From DATEJJ01 sp039649115 (GTDB taxonomy: Bacteria; Actinomycetota; Actinomycetes; Mycobacteriales; Micromonosporaceae): a stretch of DNA of 12,303 nucleotides. Below are positions 5,604 to 12,284 of this stretch, piece by piece. Each line of letters opens with the position of its first letter. Position 1 is the stretch's first letter. Under the pieces are notes generated by a model. It did not search any database, was not told the origin of the DNA, and saw nothing but the letters and a program-made list of their open reading frames with translations. A program made the position numbers and the translations under genes. The DNA is taken from assembly GCA_039649115.1 (NCBI GenBank), contig JBBWZQ010000083.1, positions 1 to 12,303 of the forward strand, given 5' to 3'.

Positions 5604-6401
5604 TCAGGCGTCCACTGTGGACGCGGTGGTGAGGTGGGTGCGGGCGAAGGCGAGCGACTCGGCGAGGTCGGCCTCGCGCTCCGCCCGGCTGGCCGCGCGC
5701 CTGCTGTTCACCTCGACCGCGACCGAGCCGGTGAAGCCCCGCGCGGACAGCGACTCCAGCAGCCGGGCGCAGGGCTGGGTACCCCGGCCGGGCACCAGGT
5801 GCTCGTCCCGCCCCTCGCCGCTGCCATCCCCGAGGTGGACGTGCGCCAGCGCGCGGCCCATCGCGTCGGCCATCGCCAGCGCGTCGCTGCGCGCGGCCGA
5901 GCAGTGCGACAGGTCCAGGGTGTACGCGTCGAAACCCACCTTGGTCGGGTCGTACCCGGGCGAGTAGGGCACGAACTCGCGCCCGGCCATGCGTACCGGA
6001 AACATGTTCTCCACCGCGAAGCGGATGCCCGGATGTTCCCCGCGCAGCCGGGCCAGGCCGTCGACGAAACCGCGCGCGTAATCCCGCTGCCACGTGAACG
6101 GCGGGTGGACCACCACGATCGGCGCGCCCAGGTTCTCGGCGAGCCGCGCGGAGCGGCGCAGCCGCTCCCACGGGTCGGGGCTCCACACCCGCTGGGTCAC
6201 CAGCAGGCAGGGCGCGTGGATGGAGGCCACCCTGATCCCGTAATGGATGGCCAGCCCGCGCAGCGCGCCAGCGTCCTGGCTCACCGCGTCGGTCCAGACC
6301 ATCACCTCGATGCCGTCGTAGCCGAGGGTCGAGGCCATCTCGAAGGCGGCCGACGTGGGCTCGGGAAAGACCGAGGAGGTCGAGAGGAGCACGGGTGTCA
6401 C
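5604..6401 (-). CDS. Sugar phosphate isomerase/epimerase family TIM-barrel protein (xylose isomerase-like)
   Basis: The 265-residue protein belongs to the AP endonuclease 2/xylose-isomerase-like TIM-barrel family. Visible strand-end motifs with metal-site candidates are GYDGIEVMVW (27-36), ASIHAPCLL (59-67, His62), VVVHPPF (96-102, His99), FAVENMFP (128-135, Glu131), LDLSHCSAAR (162-171, Asp163 and His166), AHVHLGDG (186-193, His188), DEHLVPGRG (199-207, Asp199 and His201) and VAVEVNSR (227-234, Glu230). This full set suggests an active metalloenzyme acting on a sugar or sugar-phosphate-like substrate, which remains unknown. It corresponds to M. tuberculosis Rv0498 and lies behind ppx as there. 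The GTG start is six bases after TACGCT, so it can be made from its own leaderless mRNA in addition to any ppx read-through. A family endonuclease IV role is less likely given the context. Confidence 0.85.
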   Translation of the reverse strand: MTPVLLSTSSVFPEPTSAAFEMASTLGYDGIEVMVWTDAVSQDAGALRGLAIHYGIRVASIHAPCLLVTQRVWSPDPWERLRRSARLAENLGAPIVVVHPPFTWQRDYARGFVDGLARLRGEHPGIRFAVENMFPVRMAGREFVPYSPGYDPTKVGFDAYTLDLSHCSAARSDALAMADAMGRALAHVHLGDGSGEGRDEHLVPGRGTQPCARLLESLSARGFTGSVAVEVNSRRAASRAEREADLAESLAFARTHLTTASTVDA

Positions 6402-6407
6402 CCCGCC

Positions 6408-6413
6408 AGCGTA
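6408..6413 (-). promoter_or_regulatory. -10 element for leaderless TIM-barrel gene mRNA
   Basis: TACGCT on the minus strand fits TANNNT and lies six bases before the GTG at 6401. It sits in the 46-base gap after the ppx stop codon, so the gene has its own candidate promoter. Confidence 0.45.
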
Positions 6414-6447
6414 GTCCCGGCCCGCAGCCCGAGCAGCGGCGGCCGAG

Positions 6448-7374
6448 TTAACTCTCCAGGATGTCCAGGCGGCGGAGGATGACGCCCTCCCGCAACGCCC
6501 AGGGGCAGAACTCCAGCGACTCGATGCCCAGCTTGTTCATGGCGGCCTCGGCGACCACGGCACCGGCCAGCAACTGGTGGGCCCGGCTCGCGCTGACGCC
6601 GTCCATCTCCGCCAGCTTGCCCGAGGGTATGTGGCGGATGAAGCCCAGCACCTGGTGCAGGCCGGTGAGGGTGAGCCGGCGCGGGACGAGCGGTCCCTCG
6701 GCGGAGGGCGCCGCCCCGGCCAGCCGGGCCAGCGTGCGGAAGGTCTTCGAGGTGGCGACCGGCCGGTCCCAGCTGCTGGACCGCAGCACCTTGGCCGGCT
6801 TGTCCAGCGTCTTGCCCGCGTACTCGATGAGGGCGTCCACATCGGACGACCGGGGCGGGTCGGCATGCAGCCGCTCCCGGGTCAGCCGCCCGGCGCCCAG
6901 CGGCGTGGACAGCGCCACGTCGGGCTCCTCGTCGATGCCGGCCGCCAACTCCAGCGAGCCGCCGCCGATGTCCAGCACCAGCAGGCGCCCGGCCGACCAG
7001 CCGAACCAGCGGCGCACCGCGAGGAAGGTCATCTTCGCCTCGCCCTCGCCGGACAGCACCCGCAACTCCACGCCGGTCTCCTGGCGCACCCGCGCGAGCA
7101 CCTCGGCGGAGTTGGTCGCGTCGCGCACCGCGGACGTGGCGAACGCCAGCAGGTCGTCGGCCTCCAGCCGTTCGGCCGAACGGCGCGCGCCCGCCACCGC
7201 GCTGACCAGCGCGTCGGCGCCCTGGCCGGACAGCCGCCCGTCCGGCTTGATCTGCTCGGCCAGGCGCAGCACGGCCTTCTCGGAGTACGCCGGCCACGGG
7301 TGTGCGCCGGTGTGCGCGTCCACGACGAGAAGGTGCACGGTGTTCGAGCCGACGTCGAGGACTCCCAGCCGCAT
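6448..7374 (-). CDS. ppx: Exopolyphosphatase, Ppx/GppA family (Ppx1 type)
   Basis: This 308-residue enzyme of the sugar kinase/Hsp70/actin fold would remove terminal phosphate from polyphosphate, and possibly pppGpp, in the cytoplasm. The two phosphate-binding loops are clear: LDVGSNTVHLLVVD (6-19) and LVLDIGGGSLELAAG (132-146). ATSAVRDATN (79-88) and LSGEGEAKMTF (107-117) form the catalytic region; Glu110 and Glu112 are candidate catalytic acids. LPLGAG-like TPLGAGRLT (157-165) follows. It lacks the extra C-terminal domain of E. coli Ppx, as do short actinobacterial forms such as M. tuberculosis Rv0496. The ATG lies seven bases after TACGGT, so the mRNA is probably leaderless. It diverges from the YkgJ-like gene, as in M. 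tuberculosis, and polyphosphate turnover fits with the nearby SenX3-RegX3 phosphate sensor. Confidence 0.9.
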   Translation of the reverse strand: MRLGVLDVGSNTVHLLVVDAHTGAHPWPAYSEKAVLRLAEQIKPDGRLSGQGADALVSAVAGARRSAERLEADDLLAFATSAVRDATNSAEVLARVRQETGVELRVLSGEGEAKMTFLAVRRWFGWSAGRLLVLDIGGGSLELAAGIDEEPDVALSTPLGAGRLTRERLHADPPRSSDVDALIEYAGKTLDKPAKVLRSSSWDRPVATSKTFRTLARLAGAAPSAEGPLVPRRLTLTGLHQVLGFIRHIPSGKLAEMDGVSASRAHQLLAGAVVAEAAMNKLGIESLEFCPWALREGVILRRLDILES

Positions 7375-7381
7375 AGGTCTC

Positions 7382-7387
7382 ACCGTA
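7382..7387 (-). promoter_or_regulatory. -10 element for leaderless ppx mRNA
   Basis: TACGGT on the minus strand matches TANNNT and lies seven bases before the ppx ATG at 7374, with no Shine-Dalgarno sequence. Its expected -35 position (about 7405-7410) falls on the -10 element of the divergent gene. Confidence 0.55.
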
Positions 7388-7407
7388 GCGGGCACACAGC
7401 GAGGACG

Positions 7408-7413
7408 TACGCT
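7408..7413 (+). promoter_or_regulatory. -10 element for leaderless YkgJ-like gene mRNA
   Basis: TACGCT fits TANNNT and lies six bases before the ATG at 7420, again with no Shine-Dalgarno sequence. Its expected -35 position (about 7385-7390) overlaps the ppx -10 element. Confidence 0.55.
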
Positions 7414-7419
7414 AGCCCG

Positions 7420-8217
7420 ATGGCCATCCACGTCGCCGTTGAGGTATCCGATCCGCGCAAGCTCGAGGTCGACCTCGACTTCCCGCGCGAGTGGATCGAG
7501 TTCCTCGACCCCGTCGACCCGCGCCACCAGATCCGGGCCGACCTCACCTGGTTGCTGTCGCGGTGGACCTGCGTGTTCGGCAAGGCCTGTCACGGCATCG
7601 TCCCGGGCCGGGCCGGCGAGGGGTGCTGCTCGCACGGCGCCTTCTTCACCGACGCGGATGACGAGAAGCGGGTCCGGACGGCGGTGCGCACGCTCACCCC
7701 GGAGGTCTGGCAGCACTTCCGGCGCGGGTTCAAGAACTACACCGAGATGGACTCGATCGACGGCAAGAACCCGGCGCGGCGCACCGCCACCCGTGGCGAG
7801 GACGGCCCCTGCGTCTTCCTCAACGACGCCAACTTCCCCGGCGGGGGCGGCTGCGCGCTGCACGCGCAGGCGCTGCGCGACGGGGTGCATCCGCTGGTGT
7901 ACAAGCCCGACGTGTGCTGGCAGCTGCCGATCCGTCGGGACCAGGAGTGGACCAAGCGGCCGGACGGCGCCAAGCTGCTCGTCTCCACGCTGACCGAGTT
8001 CGACCGGCGCAGCTGGGGCGAGGGCGGGCACGACCTGCACTGGTGGTGCTCGTCGTCAACGGAGGCGCACGTGGGCACCGAGCCGATGTTCCGTTCGTAC
8101 CAGCCGGAGCTGATCGCACTGATCGGGGCGGCGGCCTACGAGAAGCTGGCGGAGCTGTGCGAGGCCCGGTTGCGCACCGGCCTGGTCGCCCCGCACCCGG
8201 CCAGCCCAGCCAGTTAG
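7420..8217 (+). CDS. Conserved cysteine-rich protein, YkgJ/DUF3109-like metal-chelating type
   Basis: The 265-residue soluble protein has nine Cys in a pattern like the zinc/iron-chelating YkgJ and DUF3109 families: Cys51, Cys57 and the pair Cys69-Cys70 (GCCSHGAFF), then Cys131 in GPCVFLND, Cys145 in GGCALHAQALR and Cys166 in YKPDVCWQLP. Two later Cys are Cys210 in HWWCSSS and Cys247. The C-x-FL...C-x-h...KP-x-x-C-x-x-P arrangement is the family hallmark, so a bound Zn, Fe or iron-sulphur centre is likely. The biochemical role of this family is not established. It matches M. tuberculosis Rv0495c in place and orientation, divergent from ppx. The ATG at 7420 is chosen because TACGCT precedes it by six bases and the upstream frame belongs to the antisense of ppx. 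It ends four bases from the membrane-protein gene on the other strand. Confidence 0.78.
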   Translation: MAIHVAVEVSDPRKLEVDLDFPREWIEFLDPVDPRHQIRADLTWLLSRWTCVFGKACHGIVPGRAGEGCCSHGAFFTDADDEKRVRTAVRTLTPEVWQHFRRGFKNYTEMDSIDGKNPARRTATRGEDGPCVFLNDANFPGGGGCALHAQALRDGVHPLVYKPDVCWQLPIRRDQEWTKRPDGAKLLVSTLTEFDRRSWGEGGHDLHWWCSSSTEAHVGTEPMFRSYQPELIALIGAAAYEKLAELCEARLRTGLVAPHPASPAS

Positions 8218-8221
8218 CGGC

Positions 8222-10228
8222 TCACCAGGTGGTCTGGTACGTCCGGGACGGGTTGTACTCGACGATCTGCACGTCCACCTCGGGGTGGTCGCGCTGCATC
8301 TGGCGCAGCGCCGCGAGCTGGTTCTGGTCGGTGGTGACGATCTGGTACGGCTGTGGATGCGAGAGGATGAACTCGACCAGCTTCTCCGGGGCCGGCCGGT
8401 CGCCATCGGCCCACCAGCGCCAGGTCTGTATCCGCGGGTAGTCCCGCTGAAGCACCGACACCCAACTGGACAGCACCGGATCGCCGCCGAACGTGGGCAT
8501 GACGATCGTCGCGCGCCGCTGCGGATCGGGTACGTGCGCCACCACGTCGAGTACCGCGCCGGAGTTCTCGTACACGAGGTGCCCGGTCAGGTACAGCCGG
8601 CCCCGGCTCGGCTGGGTGAGCGATTTCGCCGGCGGGATCAGCGGCTGGATCGGGTTGAAGATCTCGACCACCGCGAACGTCAGCACGAGCGCGGTCACCA
8701 CCGGTACCACGCGCACGCGCAGTGCCCCGGCGCAGCGGTACACGGGGAGTCCCGTGGGCCGGGCCAGCGCCGGAGACAGCCGGCGCGCCGCGAGGCCGAC
8801 CATGAGCACCAGCGCGACCGAGATGATGTGCAGGGTCTTCTCGTAGTAGTAGTCGGTGCGCATCACGGTCTGCCACTGGAAGTCGCCGACCGCCAGCAGG
8901 TAGAAGGCGCAGGCCCCCAGCACGCCGGCGACCATCTGGGTGACCGGCGTCCACCAGCGTCGGGAGACCAGCAGGCCGGCCACGACCAGCCCGCCGAGGG
9001 CCAGCGGCACGCCGCCGCCGACCGGGTCCAGCGCGCCGGTCGCGTCGAGCGCGGCCACCGCGCCCTGGTTGGCCCGGACCCACGTCAGGTTCACCAGGAT
9101 CGGCACGGCGCCCAGTACGGACGCCACCACCGCGGTCGCGAGGGCCAGCACCCAGCGCCGGCGCACCCGCCGGTGGTAGCACAGCAGCCAGATGAGGGTG
9201 CCGCCGACGGACACCGGCAGCGCGAAGTAGTAGGTGTACGCGATCGCCACGTTCAGCGCGGCCAGCGCGGCGAGCTGTTCCCCCGTCGCCGTCAGCGGCC
9301 GCACCAGCAGCGCGAACAGCACGACGAGCAGGCCCATGCAGACCAGTTCCGCCCAGAACCCGGACTTGATGATCGTCTCAAGGTCGCCGAAGACGAGCAG
9401 CCCGCACGCCAGCGCGCTGGCCGGCAGCGCCACGCGCAGGCTCAACGCCGGACCGGCGATGCGGATCGCGGCCCAGGACATCGCCACGCACAGCACCACC
9501 ACGGTCGCGGTGTCGAAGCGCAGGAACTGGGCCATCGAGATGAGCGCCGAGGGCCGGTGCGTGCTGGAGCCCAGGAAGTTCTGCAGCAGTGCGGCGACGA
9601 AGTGCCCGCCCTGCGGGTACACCTGGTAGCCGGGGGCGATCTCGGAGGCGCTGCCGAGGCGGTGCTGGAAGATGTACCCGCCGACGCCCCGGATCGTGTC
9701 GAAGAGCATGAAGTGGGCACCCCGGTCGCCGCCCTCGGACGCCTGGGCGAACCGGTCGCTGAACAGCCCGGTGCGCCGGGGCCACCACAGGGTCATCCAG
9801 GTGAACAGGCCGGCGAGCAGCGGTACGCCGTCGACCAGCCGGAACCGGGCCGGCAGGTGCGGTGCGCGGCGCAGCACGGCCGCGATGGCGATCAGGGCGG
9901 TGAAGGCCACACCGGCGACGGGTACCGGGGCCAGGTGCCACGGCCACATCGACAGCACCAGGCCGGCCGCGCAGGTGACGCCGAAAAGCAGGGCGAACGC
10001 CACGACCAGGCGGTCGAGCAGGTACCGCCCGCGCAGCAGGGACGCGGTCCCCAGTAGCAGCAGCGGCGGGAGCAGCCAGTCGACGTGCGCCAGCTGGCAC
10101 AGCACCGGTACCACCCAGGCGGCCACGACAACGGCCAGCCAGGGCCACCAGGCGCGGCGCAGCCTCGGCTCCCGCGGCTGCGTCTCGGCCACCGCTGCGA
10201 CCGACGCCCGCTGTTGCGTCTGCGTCAT
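8222..10228 (-). CDS. Large polytopic membrane protein, possibly GT-C-type glycosyltransferase
   Basis: The 668-residue protein has a polar N-terminus (1-27), about 14-16 hydrophobic segments spread over 28-522 (for example 28-45, 70-92, 102-118, 240-257, 264-281, 292-309, 359-380, 428-446, 464-480, 506-522) and a soluble tail of about 140 residues (530-668). The long loop after the fifth segment carries EGGDRGAHFML (165-175) and YPQGGHF (204-210); acidic and His residues in such a loop recall GT-C lipid-linked sugar transferases. TDYYYEKTLHI (458-468) before a late helix recalls large actinobacterial membrane proteins such as arabinosyltransferase-like or DUF6541-type proteins. I cannot name the family. 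The tail contains FGGDPVLSSWV and a DQNQLAAL helix and probably lies outside the membrane. The ATG at 10228 has only a weak GGGG ribosome site. It lies 53 bases after regX3, beyond a terminator-like hairpin, so expression with regX3 is possible but not certain. Confidence 0.8.
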   Translation of the reverse strand: MTQTQQRASVAAVAETQPREPRLRRAWWPWLAVVVAAWVVPVLCQLAHVDWLLPPLLLLGTASLLRGRYLLDRLVVAFALLFGVTCAAGLVLSMWPWHLAPVPVAGVAFTALIAIAAVLRRAPHLPARFRLVDGVPLLAGLFTWMTLWWPRRTGLFSDRFAQASEGGDRGAHFMLFDTIRGVGGYIFQHRLGSASEIAPGYQVYPQGGHFVAALLQNFLGSSTHRPSALISMAQFLRFDTATVVVLCVAMSWAAIRIAGPALSLRVALPASALACGLLVFGDLETIIKSGFWAELVCMGLLVVLFALLVRPLTATGEQLAALAALNVAIAYTYYFALPVSVGGTLIWLLCYHRRVRRRWVLALATAVVASVLGAVPILVNLTWVRANQGAVAALDATGALDPVGGGVPLALGGLVVAGLLVSRRWWTPVTQMVAGVLGACAFYLLAVGDFQWQTVMRTDYYYEKTLHIISVALVLMVGLAARRLSPALARPTGLPVYRCAGALRVRVVPVVTALVLTFAVVEIFNPIQPLIPPAKSLTQPSRGRLYLTGHLVYENSGAVLDVVAHVPDPQRRATIVMPTFGGDPVLSSWVSVLQRDYPRIQTWRWWADGDRPAPEKLVEFILSHPQPYQIVTTDQNQLAALRQMQRDHPEVDVQIVEYNPSRTYQTTW

Positions 10229-10254
10229 GTCGCCCCATGTTTCCAGACGGAGGG

Positions 10255-10285
10255 CTAGCCAGAAACTCGCCGTGCTTCCGGCTAG
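10255..10285 (-). terminator. Hairpin at the end of senX3-regX3
   Basis: On the minus strand CTAGCCGGAAGC pairs with GTTTCTGGCTAG over 12 bp around a 7-base loop. Two of the pairs are G-U, so the full stem forms only in RNA from the minus strand, the direction of regX3. The stem begins inside the regX3 stop codon. A pyrimidine-rich run (CCCTCCGTCT) follows, without a true U-tract. Confidence 0.5.
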
Positions 10286-10965
10286 GGTTCGAACTTGTAC
10301 CCTAGCCCGCGGACGGTGACGATGTAGCGTGGGGCGGAGGGTTCCGGCTCGATCTTGGATCGCAAGCGTTTGACGTGCACGTCCAGCGTCTTAGTATCCC
10401 CCACGTAGTCCGCGCCCCACACCCGGTCGATCAGCTGCCCGCGGGTCAGCACCCGCCCCGCGTTGCGCAGCAGCATCTCCAGCAGCTCGAACTCCTTGAG
10501 CGGCAGCGGTACCCCTTCGCCACTCACCGTCACCACGTGCCGCTCCACGTCCATCCGCACCGGCCCGGCCGCGAGCGTGGGCGGCGTCAGCTCCGCGCTG
10601 TCCCCGGCCTGCCGGCGCAGCACCGCCCGGATGCGGGCGACGAGCTCGCGCGGCGAGTAGGGCTTGGTGACATAGTCGTCTGCCCCGATCTCCAGGCCCA
10701 CCACCTTGTCGATCTCGGAGTCGCGGGCGGTGACCATGATGATCGGCACATTGGACCGGGACCGGAGCTGGCGGCACACCTCGGTACCGGACATCTCCGG
10801 CAACATCAGGTCAAGCAGCACGATGTCGGCGCCCGTCCGGTCGAACTCCGTGAGCGCCCGGGTGCCGGTGGCAGCCACCGACACCTCGAAGCCCTCCTTG
10901 CGGAGCATGTACGACAACGCGTCAGAGAATGATTCCTCATCCTCGACGACGAGCACCCGGGCCAC
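10282..10965 (-). CDS. regX3: Response regulator RegX3 (OmpR/PhoB family)
   Basis: The 227-residue regulator has a receiver domain (1-118) and an OmpR-type winged-helix DNA-binding domain (about 132-226). Receiver residues are Glu8 and Asp9 (acid pocket), Asp52 in LLDLMLPEMSG (phosphorylation site), Thr79 and Lys101 in TKPYSPREL. The output domain contains PLKEFELLEML, GRVLTRGQLIDRVWGADY, the recognition-helix region TLDVHVKRLRSKIE and VTVRGLGYKFEP. Identity to M. tuberculosis RegX3 is high through the 3' half by memory, including the VWGADYVGDTKTLDV segment. It activates phosphate-starvation genes when phosphorylated by SenX3. The GTG start shares one base with the TAG of the kinase gene (TAGTG), and GAAAGGAA lies about nine bases upstream, so translation is coupled. 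A hairpin follows the stop codon. Confidence 0.95.
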   Translation of the reverse strand: MARVLVVEDEESFSDALSYMLRKEGFEVSVAATGTRALTEFDRTGADIVLLDLMLPEMSGTEVCRQLRSRSNVPIIMVTARDSEIDKVVGLEIGADDYVTKPYSPRELVARIRAVLRRQAGDSAELTPPTLAAGPVRMDVERHVVTVSGEGVPLPLKEFELLEMLLRNAGRVLTRGQLIDRVWGADYVGDTKTLDVHVKRLRSKIEPEPSAPRYIVTVRGLGYKFEP

Positions 10966-12278
10966 TAGATCGTTCCTTTCGCCGCTGCGGGTTCTGCGGG
11001 GATCTCAACCGACGCCGGTAGCGGTAGGGCAGCGTCCAGTGGGCGCGCAGGCAGCCTCAAGGTGAACGTCGAACCCACGCCGACGGTGCTGGCCACCTCC
11101 ACGTGCCCGCCGTGGTTGGTGGCGATGTGCTTGACGATGGCGAGTCCCAGACCGGTGCCACCGGTTGCCCGGGAGCGCGCCTTGTCCGCGCGGTAGAACC
11201 GCTCGAAGATCCGGTCGAGGTCCTTGGGTTCGATGCCGATGCCCTGGTCGACAACGGTGATCTCGACGTATTCGTCGCCACCCCGGGCGCCGATCGTGAC
11301 CCGCGGCGAGATCTCGTCGTCGACCGGGTCCGGCGAGTAGGCGATCGCGTTCTCGGCGAGGTTGGCCACCGCGGTCATCAGCTGGCTCTCGCTGCCGTAC
11401 ACGGTCAGCCCGCGGGTACCCGCGAAGACGACCTCGATGTCCTTGGCCGAGGCGGCCATCCGGGTGCGGTCGATGACCTCGGCCACGATCCGGTCCACGC
11501 CGACCGGCGAGGGCTCCGGCAGCGGCTCGCCGCCCTGCAGCCGGCCCAACTCCAGCAATTCGCTGACCAGGCGCCCCATCCGGCTGGACTCGTGGTGGAT
11601 GCGCTCGGCGAACCGGCGCGCCGCGGTCAGGTCGGCGTCCTCCGCCTCGGTCGCCTCCAGCAGCGCCTCGGCCAGCAGTTGCAGCGCGCCGACCGGGGTC
11701 TTCAGCTCATGGCTCACGTTTGCCACGAAATCACGCCGTACCCGGGCCACCCGGTGCGACTCGGTCACGTCGGACGCCTCGACCGTCACGTGCCCGTCGC
11801 CCAGCGCCACCGCGCGGATGTGCACCCCGAGCGGGTCACGACCGTTGCCCCGGGGCAGGTCCAGCTCCACCTCCCGGCGGGAACCGGTGCGCCGTGCCTG
11901 GCCGGCGAGGGTACGCACGACGGTGTGCGCGACCAGCGTGCCGTTGCCGGTACCGCCGCGGAGCAGGCCCATCTCCCTGGCCGCCGGGTTGGCCAGTACC
12001 GGCCGGTCGTCGGGGTCCAGCACGAGCACACCCACCCGCAGCGCGTCCAGGCTGCGCCGGCCCAGGCCCTTGGCCGAAGGGCGGCGGGTCGCCTGGTTCT
12101 CCGCGGTCACGCGTGGAGTGGCCGGCGCCGGAGACGCACCGCCTGAGGAGGCACCGCCTGAGGACGCACCGCCCGGAGACGCACTGCCCGCGGGCGCGGC
12201 AGAGCCCGGCGGCACGGGGACACCCGCATCGGCGTGCGCCGGGCTGGCTGCCTGGCGTCGCATCCTGAACCACTCCAC
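10965..12278 (-). CDS. senX3: Sensor histidine kinase SenX3-like, without visible membrane segment
   Basis: As read, the protein has 437 residues. Residues 1-73 are a low-complexity Ala/Gly/Ser/Pro region with GGASS repeats. A PAS-like sensor domain spans about 78-175 (LRVGVLVLDPDDRPVLANP). The HisKA domain holds DFVANVSHELKTP (183-195, His190 phosphorylated). The ATPase domain has NLAENAIAYSP (306-316), DQGIGI (344-349), RIFERFYR (356-363) and GTGLGLAI (374-381). It pairs with RegX3 to sense phosphate limitation. M. tuberculosis SenX3 starts with membrane helices, which are absent here. The GTG at 12278 follows TACGAT by six bases and would be leaderless. However, no in-frame stop occurs in the remaining 25 bases of the window, so a longer N-terminus, perhaps with a helix, cannot be excluded. 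The stop overlaps the regX3 start by one base. Confidence 0.92.
   Translation of the reverse strand: MEWFRMRRQAASPAHADAGVPVPPGSAAPAGSASPGGASSGGASSGGASPAPATPRVTAENQATRRPSAKGLGRRSLDALRVGVLVLDPDDRPVLANPAAREMGLLRGGTGNGTLVAHTVVRTLAGQARRTGSRREVELDLPRGNGRDPLGVHIRAVALGDGHVTVEASDVTESHRVARVRRDFVANVSHELKTPVGALQLLAEALLEATEAEDADLTAARRFAERIHHESSRMGRLVSELLELGRLQGGEPLPEPSPVGVDRIVAEVIDRTRMAASAKDIEVVFAGTRGLTVYGSESQLMTAVANLAENAIAYSPDPVDDEISPRVTIGARGGDEYVEITVVDQGIGIEPKDLDRIFERFYRADKARSRATGGTGLGLAIVKHIATNHGGHVEVASTVGVGSTFTLRLPARPLDAALPLPASVEIPAEPAAAKGTI
12133..12192 (-). repeat. Four 15-bp tandem repeats inside senX3
   Basis: Units GACGCACCGCCTGAG, GAGGCACCGCCTGAG, GACGCACCGCCCGGA and GACGCACTGCCCGCG (plus strand) follow each other without gaps. 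The first two differ by one base; the last two are more diverged. Because the unit is a multiple of three it keeps frame and encodes a GGASS-like five-residue repeat (about residues 30-49) in the kinase N-terminal linker. Confidence 0.8.
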
Positions 12279-12284
12279 GCGACG

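Noticed and set aside
5139..6482. 447-residue open frame on the plus strand
   Set aside because: It overlaps the CGNR gene in another frame and runs antisense to the TIM-barrel gene; no recognisable protein features.
8285..10057. 590-residue open frame on the plus strand
   Set aside because: It is exactly antisense to the polytopic membrane protein, is rich in Arg, Gly, His and Gln as shadow frames of GC-rich genes are, and has no domain or ribosome site.
12133..12192. Tandem repeats as a CRISPR array
   Set aside because: The 15-bp units are directly adjacent with no spacers, stay in the senX3 reading frame and encode a linker repeat.
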